A DNA stretch of 13,948 nt from Candidatus Alistipes excrementipullorum. GTDB lineage: Bacteria > Bacteroidota > Bacteroidia > Bacteroidales > Rikenellaceae. The DNA is taken from the NCBI GenBank assembly GCA_019113665.1, contig DXGW01000026.1:1-13948 (forward strand). The letters are read 5' to 3'. Positions 1-7,968 of this stretch are shown piece after piece. The number at the start of each line of letters is the position of its first letter. Within the stretch, counting starts at the first letter, position 1. The notes below the pieces were generated by a model. The model worked only from the letters and a program-made list of their open reading frames with translations. It ran no database searches and had not been told where the DNA came from. The position numbers were made by a program, and so were the translations under genes.

Positions 1-764
1 CCGGTTTTCTCGCCCAGTTCATTGTGCTGTTTGATGTGGTTGTACTGGATACCGCCCAATCCGAACGACAGGCTGCCGCATACGTTGGGGAAGATGTATA
101 CGGCGATGCCCGGGTTGAAGTTGAGCTTCGCACGGAATATGTCGGAATTAGACTCCTTCATCGCATCTCCCGACTTGTAGGCGAACATTTGCGTACCCGT
201 CTCCGCCAGGAGTTCCAGTTCGCTGAACACGCCGAACCGTCCTCTGGGGTCAAGGGCTACATATGAACGGTGGAATATGCCGAATGAGTACATGTTGCTT
301 GTCAGCTTCATGTTGCCGATCGAAAATTCGATATCGTTCTCCTCTCCGAGGTTCAGGCTCGCATTGCCGAGCGATCCTTCGAGGTAGGTATATCCGAATC
401 TCAATCCAATGACGTGGTCATCGGCCACGAAATAGCCTATATATGGATTTACGGCAACGACCGATCCCTTGAGCTTGAGGTTGTCGAGTATGAGGTAGAA
501 ATCGGTGTCGTCGCTCGACAGGGTACCGTACGATACGGTTGTGCCGAACATGATCTCTCCCTTATATGCATATGTGTTCTTGTCGATCTCGCGGTCGACA
601 CGGTCGAGCATCGGCATGAACCGGTTTTTCCTGACGGCGGAATCCTTGACCTTGACGGAATCCTTGAGTTTCGTCGCTTCCGCATCGGCTGTCGATACGG
701 ATTCTCCGGCAAAGGCGTTGAGGGCGACGAACAGAGTTGTGAGTATCAGTGACAATCTTTTCAT
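1..764 (-). CDS. Outer-membrane beta-barrel protein, paralogue of the preceding gene (3' end outside window)
   Basis: This open frame runs off the left edge, with 254 complete codons visible. It begins with a Sec signal peptide (MKRLSLILTT then a hydrophobic stretch, likely cut after AFA at residue 19). A charged linker rich in K and D (residues 25-65) follows, then alternating-hydrophobic strands typical of a small outer-membrane barrel. It aligns along its length with the upstream 283-aa protein: FGTTVSYG versus FGGTMSYS, NPYIGYFV versus SPFVGYAV, RFGVFSELEL versus RFAIFTECQL, and NFNPGIAV versus SLNPGIVA. By that alignment only about 20 residues are missing. The start at 764 gives a normal MKR signal-peptide n-region; an in-frame ATG at 770 (adding Met-Asp) is possible. 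It lies 11 bases after the previous stop, as the sixth visible gene of the surface operon. The barrel assignment is by pattern only; ligand and role are unknown. Confidence 0.8.
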   Translation of the reverse strand, partial: MKRLSLILTTLFVALNAFAGESVSTADAEATKLKDSVKVKDSAVRKNRFMPMLDRVDREIDKNTYAYKGEIMFGTTVSYGTLSSDDTDFYLILDNLKLKGSVVAVNPYIGYFVADDHVIGLRFGYTYLEGSLGNASLNLGEENDIEFSIGNMKLTSNMYSFGIFHRSYVALDPRGRFGVFSELELLAETGTQMFAYKSGDAMKESNSDIFRAKLNFNPGIAVYIFPNVCGSLSFGLGGIQYNHIKQHNELGEKT

Positions 765-775
765 ATCCATCGCTT

Positions 776-1627
776 TTATAGGTAGAATGCAACACCCATT
801 CCTATCGAGAAGATGTTGATCTTGAAGTTCATGTAGCTTGATGATCTGTTACCGACCGTAACCTGGTTGTGTACCTGCTTCGTATTGGAATAGTTGAAGC
901 CCATGACGCCTACGTTGACCTCGAATGCGACATTGTTCGTCGCGAAGGCTACTATACCCGGGTTGAGCGACAGCGATACGGTATATCCCGTTTCGTACGT
1001 GCCCCTTATGGGAGAACCTTCGGCGAATTTGGCCTGGGTGCCTCCGATACCGAGCTGGCATTCTGTGAAGATGGCAAACCGTTTGTTGCTTCCCAGCGGT
1101 ATGTATTGGCGCCATACGGCCGCCACTTCATACGAATGCTTGAGTGCGTAGTAGTAGTCTACGCCGAGGTTGATTTCGTCCATGCTGATCTGTGCGTCGT
1201 CCAGTTTCAGCAGCGAGCGCGAGTAGATGAAGCGGGCGCCGACAGCCATGTTGTTCTTGACGGCATAACCTACGAACGGGCTGATTTTGAAGGTATAGCC
1301 CTCGGAGTTGATGCCTTCGACCATGAGGAACGTGTATTTGTCGTTCGAATGGGTCGAGTATGACATCGTTCCGCCGAATACCCACTGGCCGCGCGGGACT
1401 ATTCTGGTCGAGCGCGACGATATGCCGCGGTTTTCGCGGCGTTGGTCGGGCGTCATGGCCGTGTGTCTGAGCCTGTGCGGGATCGAATCCCGGCGTATTG
1501 CCGTGCTGTCGTCATAACCCGTGGCAACGTAATCACCATCAATTGCTTCGGTGTTGCGTTTCTGGGCCGGAGCTGCAAGGCATATGCCTGCAAACAGCAG
1601 TGTGATAAGGAGTTTGTATGAATGCAT
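776..1627 (-). CDS. Outer-membrane beta-barrel protein of the DUF4493/fimbrillin-like operon
   Basis: A 283-residue exported protein. The signal peptide is about 20-21 residues (hydrophobic LLITLLFAGICLA, cut near the APAQ motif common in Bacteroidetes). Residues 24-78 form a basic, polar, probably disordered linker. From about residue 81 there are short amphipathic strands separated by polar turns (QWVFGGTMSYS, FKISPFVGYAV, MAVGARFIYS, INLGVDYYY, RFAIFTECQLGIGG, VSLSLNPGIV), ending in VAFYL with a hydrophobic C-terminal residue. This suggests a barrel of roughly eight strands. The start is the ATG at 1627, which shares its A with the TGA stop of the upstream gene (TGATG); a TTG three bases earlier is in frame but less likely. 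It is a clear paralogue of the next gene downstream. Its position after four lipoprotein genes suggests an outer-membrane partner or anchor for them, but this is inference. Confidence 0.82.
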   Translation of the reverse strand: MHSYKLLITLLFAGICLAAPAQKRNTEAIDGDYVATGYDDSTAIRRDSIPHRLRHTAMTPDQRRENRGISSRSTRIVPRGQWVFGGTMSYSTHSNDKYTFLMVEGINSEGYTFKISPFVGYAVKNNMAVGARFIYSRSLLKLDDAQISMDEINLGVDYYYALKHSYEVAAVWRQYIPLGSNKRFAIFTECQLGIGGTQAKFAEGSPIRGTYETGYTVSLSLNPGIVAFATNNVAFEVNVGVMGFNYSNTKQVHNQVTVGNRSSSYMNFKINIFSIGMGVAFYL

Positions 1628-3723
1628 CAATATACCAGTTCAACGTCGTCGAGGTATCCCCAGCTGTCGGTGCTTCCGGTAAAGTAGTCACCGTATCCGC
1701 TCACTGTGAACGTGAATACGAGGTAGTTGGGTTTCTCGTCGCTATTGTAAATAATGTCTATCGTCTTTTCGGTCCATTCGGCCGATGATTCGGTCGTCTC
1801 GAAATATCCGTATGCGGTTACGCCTTCTGCATTGCGCGGGTCGAAGAACGTGCCCGAATTGCTTGTATCCACGCGGTGCGGTTCCGTCCAGTTGCAGAAT
1901 GCAACGAATACCTTGAGCAGGTCCGTGCCGCTTTTTTCGATGTTTCCGGTCTTGTTTATGGTGCCCTGGCTGTTCTTGTACCAGAATTTTACGGCTTTGG
2001 GTCTGGCCGTAAAGGTGTACGGGCGGCCGAAATCGGTCTTGCCGTTGGTGCCCTGTGTGCCGACGAACCTGCCGAAGAATATGCTGCCGGCGGCGAACTT
2101 GCCTATGCCCAGCATTGACGGGTAATCCGAATGCATGTAGGCACTGTATTGCCCTTTCGAGCCGGGACGTATGTCGGTGGACGATACCGTGAGGTTGTAA
2201 TCCTCGCCGAGTGTCGTCGATCCGGGGTTGCCCGTGTCCCACCACTGGGTGCCCCCTGCCGCATAGGGATAGATACATGCTCCCGACTGGCTCCAGTTCT
2301 CGAAATCGGCGTCGGGTATCTGGCCTCCCTCCGGAGAGGCAGTAGTGGCCTGTGCTCCCGTTTCGGCCGAATCGATGAAGAGCCTGTATTCGTAATTTTT
2401 GCCCGCCGAGAAGTCGGTGGCCTGTGCAGTGTAGATATTTTCCTGCGACGGATCCTTGCTCGCGGCAATCTTTTTCCATTCGCTGCCTGCGATGCGGTAG
2501 CCAATCATTATTTCAGAAGCAGACGTGTCGAGAACCATTGCCCGGAAATTTGCCGTATTGTACCACAGGTCGTAATCCCCTTCTGACAACGGTGTAATGC
2601 CCTGTACGGCGAACTGCGTGGTTTTGTCTCCGTGTCCGCCGTCGGCATCATCGACCGTGAACGTGATGTCGTGGACTCCTCCGTACATCTGCGCGAAAAA
2701 CTCTGGACCGAGTGTTACGCTATAGTGTTTCTCATCGGTCTGCGATACGCTGATGCCGGTATGCTCGCCGTTCAGCAACTCATAATCTTCGCCATCGGCA
2801 TTGAGCGACATTTTGCTTATGGCCGCGAGTGCCGAAATGGAGAATGTGTATGTTCCGTCTATATATTTCTGGGCGGCATCTGCATCGAAACCTTCTCCCT
2901 TGATTGTCGGGTCGGGACTGAATGCTATCGTGTCGTCGATGATTTCGGGGTTCTCGTCCACCTCTATCTCGAACGAGAGACTGCCGCCAAGACCTTTCGA
3001 ATATTTGAATGTAAGGGTATATTTCACGGCGGCCCTTACGTTCTCGATCTTGCCAGTCTTTTCGACCGTGCCTGTCTCCTCGTCGGTGCTTTCGCCGTGG
3101 AAAAACCAACTCAGTACGGGCGTTTCGGCCGGTACGATGAAGTATCCCGTGCCGTCGCCGTCGAATCTGAGTGTCGGGACCGAACCGCTCTCTGCCGAGC
3201 CGAGGTCGAACTCCTCGGTCACGCTTATGTACGAGTGGGCCGCATCGGGGAACTTCTCGATGACCGTCTGGTCGAATACGACCTGAACGATTGCGTTCTG
3301 CAGCGAGCACGATACGGTTACCGGCTGTACGACTCCGGCCTCGATGGTGAAGTCCTGCGAGCCGGCATAGCTCTTGTTTGTTGTCGAGGCCGGTGATTCG
3401 TCTCCGGCGTTGACGCTTATCGAATAGTCGCCTGCAAGCAGCCATATCTCGGCCGGTATATCCTCTACGGATTCGTATTTGCGTATGAGTTCCTTTATAC
3501 GCTCGGGAACACCGGTTTCGGATTCCGTTTCCGTATATTTATATATTTTGACCGTACAGTAATCCATGGGGTCATACTCCCCGTTGCCGTAATCCTTGGG
3601 CATTGCAATGCTCATTCGCAGCATTCCGCTGTCGGCAGGCATCACGCCCGTACCGTCGTCGAACTCTTTGGAGCACGACAGCAGGGCAAGCATGGCAAAT
3701 ATGTATATGAATGCTCGTTTCAT
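1627..3723 (-). CDS. DUF4493-like lipoprotein with Ig-like module and C-terminal PCMD domain
   Basis: A 698-residue surface lipoprotein. The lipobox LLSC puts the lipid on Cys17, followed by SKEFDD, an acidic stretch of the kind that exports Bacteroidetes lipoproteins to the cell surface. Layout: a DUF4493-like domain at about 33-256 (signature LLAGDYSISVNAG at 95-107), an Ig-like module at about 270-376 (HYSVTLGPEFFAQMYGG, VHDITFTVDDADGGHGD), a fibronectin-III-like stretch at about 380-460 (GYRIAGSEWKKI, Tyr-rich YEYRLFI), then from 468 to the end a putative carbohydrate metabolism domain (PCMD, PF13201). The PCMD marks are IPDADFENW, WWDTGNPG, GKTDFGRPY and the end DYFTGSTDSWGYLDDVELVY. PCMD folds like a carbohydrate-binding jelly roll, so glycan binding is possible but unproven. 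The ATG at 3723 overlaps the upstream TAA by one base (TAATG), implying coupled translation. The family calls are from memory of sequence patterns; no profile search was run. Confidence 0.85.
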   Translation of the reverse strand: MKRAFIYIFAMLALLSCSKEFDDGTGVMPADSGMLRMSIAMPKDYGNGEYDPMDYCTVKIYKYTETESETGVPERIKELIRKYESVEDIPAEIWLLAGDYSISVNAGDESPASTTNKSYAGSQDFTIEAGVVQPVTVSCSLQNAIVQVVFDQTVIEKFPDAAHSYISVTEEFDLGSAESGSVPTLRFDGDGTGYFIVPAETPVLSWFFHGESTDEETGTVEKTGKIENVRAAVKYTLTFKYSKGLGGSLSFEIEVDENPEIIDDTIAFSPDPTIKGEGFDADAAQKYIDGTYTFSISALAAISKMSLNADGEDYELLNGEHTGISVSQTDEKHYSVTLGPEFFAQMYGGVHDITFTVDDADGGHGDKTTQFAVQGITPLSEGDYDLWYNTANFRAMVLDTSASEIMIGYRIAGSEWKKIAASKDPSQENIYTAQATDFSAGKNYEYRLFIDSAETGAQATTASPEGGQIPDADFENWSQSGACIYPYAAGGTQWWDTGNPGSTTLGEDYNLTVSSTDIRPGSKGQYSAYMHSDYPSMLGIGKFAAGSIFFGRFVGTQGTNGKTDFGRPYTFTARPKAVKFWYKNSQGTINKTGNIEKSGTDLLKVFVAFCNWTEPHRVDTSNSGTFFDPRNAEGVTAYGYFETTESSAEWTEKTIDIIYNSDEKPNYLVFTFTVSGYGDYFTGSTDSWGYLDDVELVY

Positions 3724-5411
3724 TATTCGGTCTTCAGCATAAGTGTTTTAATGGTCTGACCGCTGTCGTCCTTTACATCGAGGACGAAGTCGTGGTCGCC
3801 GGTTCCGGTGGCCTGGAGCAGCGGCAGGAATGCCGTAATCGAGAACGATACCTTTTTCTGGTTCAGCACCTGGTCCTCTGTCGGGAATCCGAGTCCTTCG
3901 AGTGCGGTTTTCAGCTCACCCGGATTGATGAGGTCGATTACCTGTTTGAGCCCTACGCTCTCGAGTTCAGACGGCGTGAGCGTATCGGAATTGATCGTGA
4001 CGATGAACTCCTTGATTCCGGTCTCGCTGGTTATGTCGATGGCCACGTCGAGACCGTCAGTGATCGTGTATCGGGTGTCGATATCGTGATCCACCCAAAC
4101 GATGGTCGGACCACCGGCTGCAGCGGAGGTCGTTATGACCAGGGTTTTGACCGTCTGCCCGCCCTTTTCGTCCGTGGCAGTGATCTTGAAACTGTGCGTA
4201 CCCTTGTATGCATAGAGTTGCTTCATTTGCGGTTGGAGATTGAACGATACCTGGTTCATGCCCTTTATGTCATCGCCGGTAGGGTAGCCCAGCGCATTGA
4301 GTACGGGACCAACGGCGCCAGGCTCGCACATGTCGAACGATGACGGTATGCCCAGCGCTTCGAGCGCACTCATGAAACCGTTGTCCGTAGACGAGATCTC
4401 TACCTGAAGCGATGCCATCGGATTCTCCGACGTGAGGTTAATGCGTACAGGCTCGGTGCAGTCGCCGTACTGGTCGAACATCTCGTCGGTGAGGGTGAAC
4501 GGTTCGTCTATGTTGCCGCCATCGAGTACTATTTCAGGCGCCTTGCCGTCATTGTCGTCGATTACGGTCTCCATAAGCACCGATGACGTGTCGACGGTGA
4601 TAACCTCGTCGAATGTCCAGTTCTCGACCTCGATGCGTATGTCGATGTCCCCTTCGGAAGCGTGTTCTATGATGATGGTTATCTTGCGCCACTGTCCCGG
4701 CTTTACGTCCGTGAGTGTCGATGTCATCTCGAACGAGCTGTTCTCCCCGGCTTCCGTCGACTTGTAACTGCCGGTTATGGTTACGTCCATCTGGTTCGTG
4801 GCTTCCGGTGCCCTGAAATATGCGGCACGCTCCTCGGTGAACCCGAAGTCGGCACTTGCCTGGTCAAGGGCGATGTTGACATTGGTGTCTTCGCTGAGCA
4901 TGTCGATGATGTCGGCCGAGTAGGTGACCGATATCTTGATGCTCGACAGCTTGCATACTATGCGCCCGAGCGACGTCTCCTTGAGGCGTGTGATGACGAA
5001 CTCTTTCGAGGCTCCGTATGTAGGGGTTTCCCATGCTATGTCGGGAGCCTTGCCCGAATAGACATTGAGCGTGTAGTTGCCTACCTCGAGTTCTATCGGC
5101 TCAGCCGGCTTGTCGGCGTACTTGAACGACGTCACTACCTCGCCGGTCTTGTTCGAGACGATGTCGACAGTGAAATCGCTCGGGTCGACCGACTCGGCTC
5201 GGGTAGGGGTGTGCGACTTGACGCCTGTGATGACCTCCGTGTCGCTCATAACCTCGACGTTGAGGCCGGAGAGCGACAGATAACCCACATTTTCGGGTTT
5301 CGTCTTGTTATCGTCGTCGTAACGTATGTCCTCGTTGACACAGCCTGCCATAAGCATGGTCGCGCCTATCAGTACCGTTGCTGCCTTGATCAATATGTTC
5401 ATCTGTTTCAT
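3723..5411 (-). CDS. DUF4493-like lipoprotein with two tandem Ig-like repeats
   Basis: A 562-residue lipoprotein with lipid on Cys24 (MAGC), followed by VNEDIRYDDD, an acidic run that fits a surface-export signal. A DUF4493-like domain spans about 41-272, opening with GYLSLSGLNV and carrying the LEVGNYTLNVYSG signature at 108-120. Two related modules follow, at about 291-429 and 433-561. Each has a strand (INLTSEN / IDITSET), a leucine-rich helical insert ending in ALGYPTGDD (373-381) or GLGFPTEDQ (506-514), a VSF strand, and a closing strand pair (HSFKITATDEKGGQTVKTL / HDFVLDVKDDSGQTIKTL). The protein ends straight after the second repeat, without the PCMD domain of its downstream neighbour. 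It is separated by six bases from the gene before it and overlaps the gene after it by one base. It is probably a structural or adhesive part of a surface assembly; the exact role is unknown. Confidence 0.85.
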   Translation of the reverse strand: MKQMNILIKAATVLIGATMLMAGCVNEDIRYDDDNKTKPENVGYLSLSGLNVEVMSDTEVITGVKSHTPTRAESVDPSDFTVDIVSNKTGEVVTSFKYADKPAEPIELEVGNYTLNVYSGKAPDIAWETPTYGASKEFVITRLKETSLGRIVCKLSSIKISVTYSADIIDMLSEDTNVNIALDQASADFGFTEERAAYFRAPEATNQMDVTITGSYKSTEAGENSSFEMTSTLTDVKPGQWRKITIIIEHASEGDIDIRIEVENWTFDEVITVDTSSVLMETVIDDNDGKAPEIVLDGGNIDEPFTLTDEMFDQYGDCTEPVRINLTSENPMASLQVEISSTDNGFMSALEALGIPSSFDMCEPGAVGPVLNALGYPTGDDIKGMNQVSFNLQPQMKQLYAYKGTHSFKITATDEKGGQTVKTLVITTSAAAGGPTIVWVDHDIDTRYTITDGLDVAIDITSETGIKEFIVTINSDTLTPSELESVGLKQVIDLINPGELKTALEGLGFPTEDQVLNQKKVSFSITAFLPLLQATGTGDHDFVLDVKDDSGQTIKTLMLKTE

Positions 5412-5417
5412 ATGTTG

Positions 5418-6215
5418 CTATTCCGTGGTTGTATTGTCTATTGCATCGTCGTTAAGTTCCGCGTCCAGATCGATCTCCTCGACTACCGTATCGTTGAGTT
5501 CGACTGTTACTGACGCTCCGCCTGCCTGTGCCACGTCGAACCTTACGGTGTAGCGTGTGCGCGGGTTCACCGAAGTGAATATCTGTTTGGGGAGCGCTAT
5601 GTTTTCACCCGTCTGTTTTACGGCGTTGCACTCGATGCTGAACTCCTGCGGCTGTATGAACAGCGGGCGTTCCATCGGTGCGGTTGTAGTGAAACTGTTG
5701 CCGGCCTTGGTCGAAACTGTGAATTCCGACGAGGGGAAATAACCGTTGAAGTTGTCGGTGCACTCAACGGCAACGACCGTATTTGCTATGTATGCCGTAA
5801 CCGTTGCCGTGACGCTCTTCCGGGCTTCGACCTTTACGCTCGTCTCACCCTCGAAGTATGGCTTGTCATAGCCCTCTTCGTCCATGTTGCCGCTGCTGAT
5901 ACGTATCGAATAGTCTCCTGCTGCAAAATAATGCTTCTCGGAGGAGTATTCTCCGACGGAGGCCCACTTCTGCGACACCCCCTCGGAATCGGTTATGGCC
6001 AGCGAGAACGAATCGGTCGCGGGAATATCGGTATCGATTGCGACGGTTCCTTCCTGCATGGTATTCTTTACTGAAACCTGAGTCGATCCGTTGCCGGCAA
6101 TGACGATCTCCCCGAATCCGCTACCGTTCCCGGTGTTGCCGGAATCTCCGGCGCAAGACGCGGTTGCGATTAAGGCTGTTGCTGCCAGCAGGTATGTTGA
6201 CAAACGTCGTTTCAT
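5418..6215 (-). CDS. Small DUF4493-like lipoprotein
   Basis: A 265-residue lipoprotein with lipid on Cys21 (ATASC), then a Gly/Ser/Asn-rich linker to about residue 34. The rest is a single DUF4493-like domain (about 35-240). Its signature FAAGDYSIRISSGN (97-110) matches LLAGDYSISVNAG and LEVGNYTLNVYSG in the two downstream genes, followed by the same Tyr-Gly/Glu-Gly turn and a strand that becomes VTATVTAYIANTVVAVE. No Ig-like or PCMD module is attached. The last 25 residues are strongly acidic and Thr-rich (EEIDLDAELNDD), probably disordered. The ATG at 6215 begins one base after the TAA of the fimbrillin-like gene. It is the shortest of the three DUF4493-like proteins and may be the minimal form of the family. 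A linker or cap role is inference. Confidence 0.78.
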   Translation of the reverse strand: MKRRLSTYLLAATALIATASCAGDSGNTGNGSGFGEIVIAGNGSTQVSVKNTMQEGTVAIDTDIPATDSFSLAITDSEGVSQKWASVGEYSSEKHYFAAGDYSIRISSGNMDEEGYDKPYFEGETSVKVEARKSVTATVTAYIANTVVAVECTDNFNGYFPSSEFTVSTKAGNSFTTTAPMERPLFIQPQEFSIECNAVKQTGENIALPKQIFTSVNPRTRYTVRFDVAQAGGASVTVELNDTVVEEIDLDAELNDDAIDNTTTE

Positions 6216-6216
6216 G

Positions 6217-7950
6217 TTATTGGTTCTGAATGGATATTCTGATATTGTCGAAATATATGAAATGGTCGTAGAACTTCACCGACAACTCGCCCGAACGAGT
6301 GGTATTGGGCTGCAGGGCGATGCGGTGTGCACTCGTACAGTTCGGTACGCTGGCCGTACGCGAGGTGAAGACGCTGGAGAAGGCTATGCCGCTCACGGCC
6401 GTCATGTTTATGGTTGTGCCGTTGCTTATGGCAGTCTCTCCGTTCACGGCACCGGTTGCGGTGATGTTGCCGACGTAGCATGTGGTGTAGTCGCCTGCGG
6501 CATCGGCATCGAAATCGACCTTCAGCGTTACGGTTTTGCCCTCCTTGAGTCCCGACAACTGCGGGGTGTCGAGCTGGCCCTTGTAGGTGGCCTTGGCGAA
6601 AAGGCCCGTTTCGAACTTCGTGTTTACCCTGACCGAAAGTCCGGTCTGGCCTCCGACACGTGCCCCGCTCCAGCCCTCGGCAAGACCGTATTTGGTCAAC
6701 GATACTCCGTCGGGTGTCGTACTCTGGTTCGTCTCGCTTTCAGAGAAGGTGTCTCCGCTGGTAGCTGTCAACCCCGAGAAGTCCTCCTCAAGCAGGTAGG
6801 GAACCCTGATGGGTGCGACGGTGTTGGTCGTATACGGTACGATTTCGGGCATCGTGAATGTTTGGGTGACGATAGCGTTTTCCGATTCGAATACGGCTTT
6901 CGCCGGCTGTCCGGAGTACGAAGGTGTGAAGAACTCTCCGTCGAATGTCACTGCATATGAGTTTTCGTCGTTGCGCACGAATGTGTCGAACAGATTCGAC
7001 CCGTTCATGTCGGTTATCGTGAACGAGTTGATCTCTTCTCCCAGGAACGATTCGCCGACCGAGAAGGTGATGGTCGTGGTCAGGTCGAGAGTCGGGATCG
7101 TGAGCAGCATGGGCGTAACGTGTCCGGCGAGGCACTGCTTTGTTACACTGAAACTCTTCTCCTTGGAGGTGTAACCGTCGGAATAGGCCTTGTATGTTAT
7201 CTCGCCGTCGATATATGCAGGGTAGATTACTGCCCAGAAACTGTCGCCGGCCTGCTTCGGCTCGTCGAATTCGAACGTGACGGTATTGGTCCCGTTGTCG
7301 AGTGAAAACGCGGCTTCGGGATCGCTCGGATCGACAGTGACATCTCCGACCACTGCCGTCGGGAAAGTCATTTCGAACCTGGTGACCGGACGGTTCATCA
7401 TGTTGCCGTCGGCCGGTATGGTTATCTTGACGGCATGCAGTACATGCTTGAACTTGAGGTCCAGTTCGTTGCGCCCGGCATTGAACTGCCCGGCCGACAG
7501 CGGATCTGCGATCATTATGTCGGTCAGCGAGTCGTTGCGTCCGTTCTGCGTTGCCGGTATCGTGTATGTGGCGGTCAGGCCCTCGACTTTGGTCGGGGCC
7601 GGTGATGTCGCCATGTATGTGTACTCGCCTTCGGGCATGGTGTTTATCGTTGCCGTGAAGTAGGCCGTATTGTATGAAGTGTCGTAATGCCACATGGTGA
7701 ATACGGCACCTTCGAGAGCATTTGTCCCGTCGCCCGATGTCGCCCACAATGCAATTTTGTCACCGGCATTCCATATCGTTTCGCCTGTCGTGTCGTCGAC
7801 TGCCGTACGGCTTTCCGCCGTTATGAGCGGCAGGCCGAGGGAAACCTCCATGGTGCCGTCGCCGCCGGCCGGGATACCCGTGTCGACCTTCGAACAGGCG
7901 GCCATGACCGTAGCGCAGGCTGCAAGCAGTATTGTGAATCTGGTCTTCAT
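6217..7950 (-). CDS. Fimbrillin (Mfa-like) lipoprotein with extra C-terminal domains
   Basis: A 577-residue lipoprotein, lipid on Cys19 (VMAAC), first gene of the operon. Residues 33-285 fit the fimbrillin/Mfa-like 1 family: ESRTAVDD (46-53) then IWNAGDKIALW (59-69), a pattern shared by Bacteroidales fimbrillin-like proteins, with later strands such as LKFKHVLHAVKI (165-176). Arg48 sits where pilins of this class can be trimmed by an Arg-specific protease, but whether that happens here is unknown. Residues about 291-375 are an Ig-like module resembling those in the downstream lipoproteins (SYAVTFDGEFFTPSYSGQPA). Residues about 384-577 look like a jelly-roll beta-sandwich (LEEDFSGL, GLAEGWSGARVGG, LDTPQLSGL, YFDNIRISI), a pattern often seen in carbohydrate-binding modules. 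This extra C-terminal half is not typical of a stalk pilin and would suit a tip adhesin. The ATG start at 7950 lies just below a good promoter. Confidence 0.8.
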   Translation of the reverse strand: MKTRFTILLAACATVMAACSKVDTGIPAGGDGTMEVSLGLPLITAESRTAVDDTTGETIWNAGDKIALWATSGDGTNALEGAVFTMWHYDTSYNTAYFTATINTMPEGEYTYMATSPAPTKVEGLTATYTIPATQNGRNDSLTDIMIADPLSAGQFNAGRNELDLKFKHVLHAVKITIPADGNMMNRPVTRFEMTFPTAVVGDVTVDPSDPEAAFSLDNGTNTVTFEFDEPKQAGDSFWAVIYPAYIDGEITYKAYSDGYTSKEKSFSVTKQCLAGHVTPMLLTIPTLDLTTTITFSVGESFLGEEINSFTITDMNGSNLFDTFVRNDENSYAVTFDGEFFTPSYSGQPAKAVFESENAIVTQTFTMPEIVPYTTNTVAPIRVPYLLEEDFSGLTATSGDTFSESETNQSTTPDGVSLTKYGLAEGWSGARVGGQTGLSVRVNTKFETGLFAKATYKGQLDTPQLSGLKEGKTVTLKVDFDADAAGDYTTCYVGNITATGAVNGETAISNGTTINMTAVSGIAFSSVFTSRTASVPNCTSAHRIALQPNTTRSGELSVKFYDHFIYFDNIRISIQNQ

Positions 7951-7968
7951 ATGTCGATATTATCACGG

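Noticed and set aside
2632..7747. Several long opposite-strand or shifted frames (2632-3396, 4662-5513, 6091-6960, 6788-7747)
   Set aside because: All lie inside the lipoprotein genes, which have signal peptides, tight junctions and family signatures; the alternatives have none.
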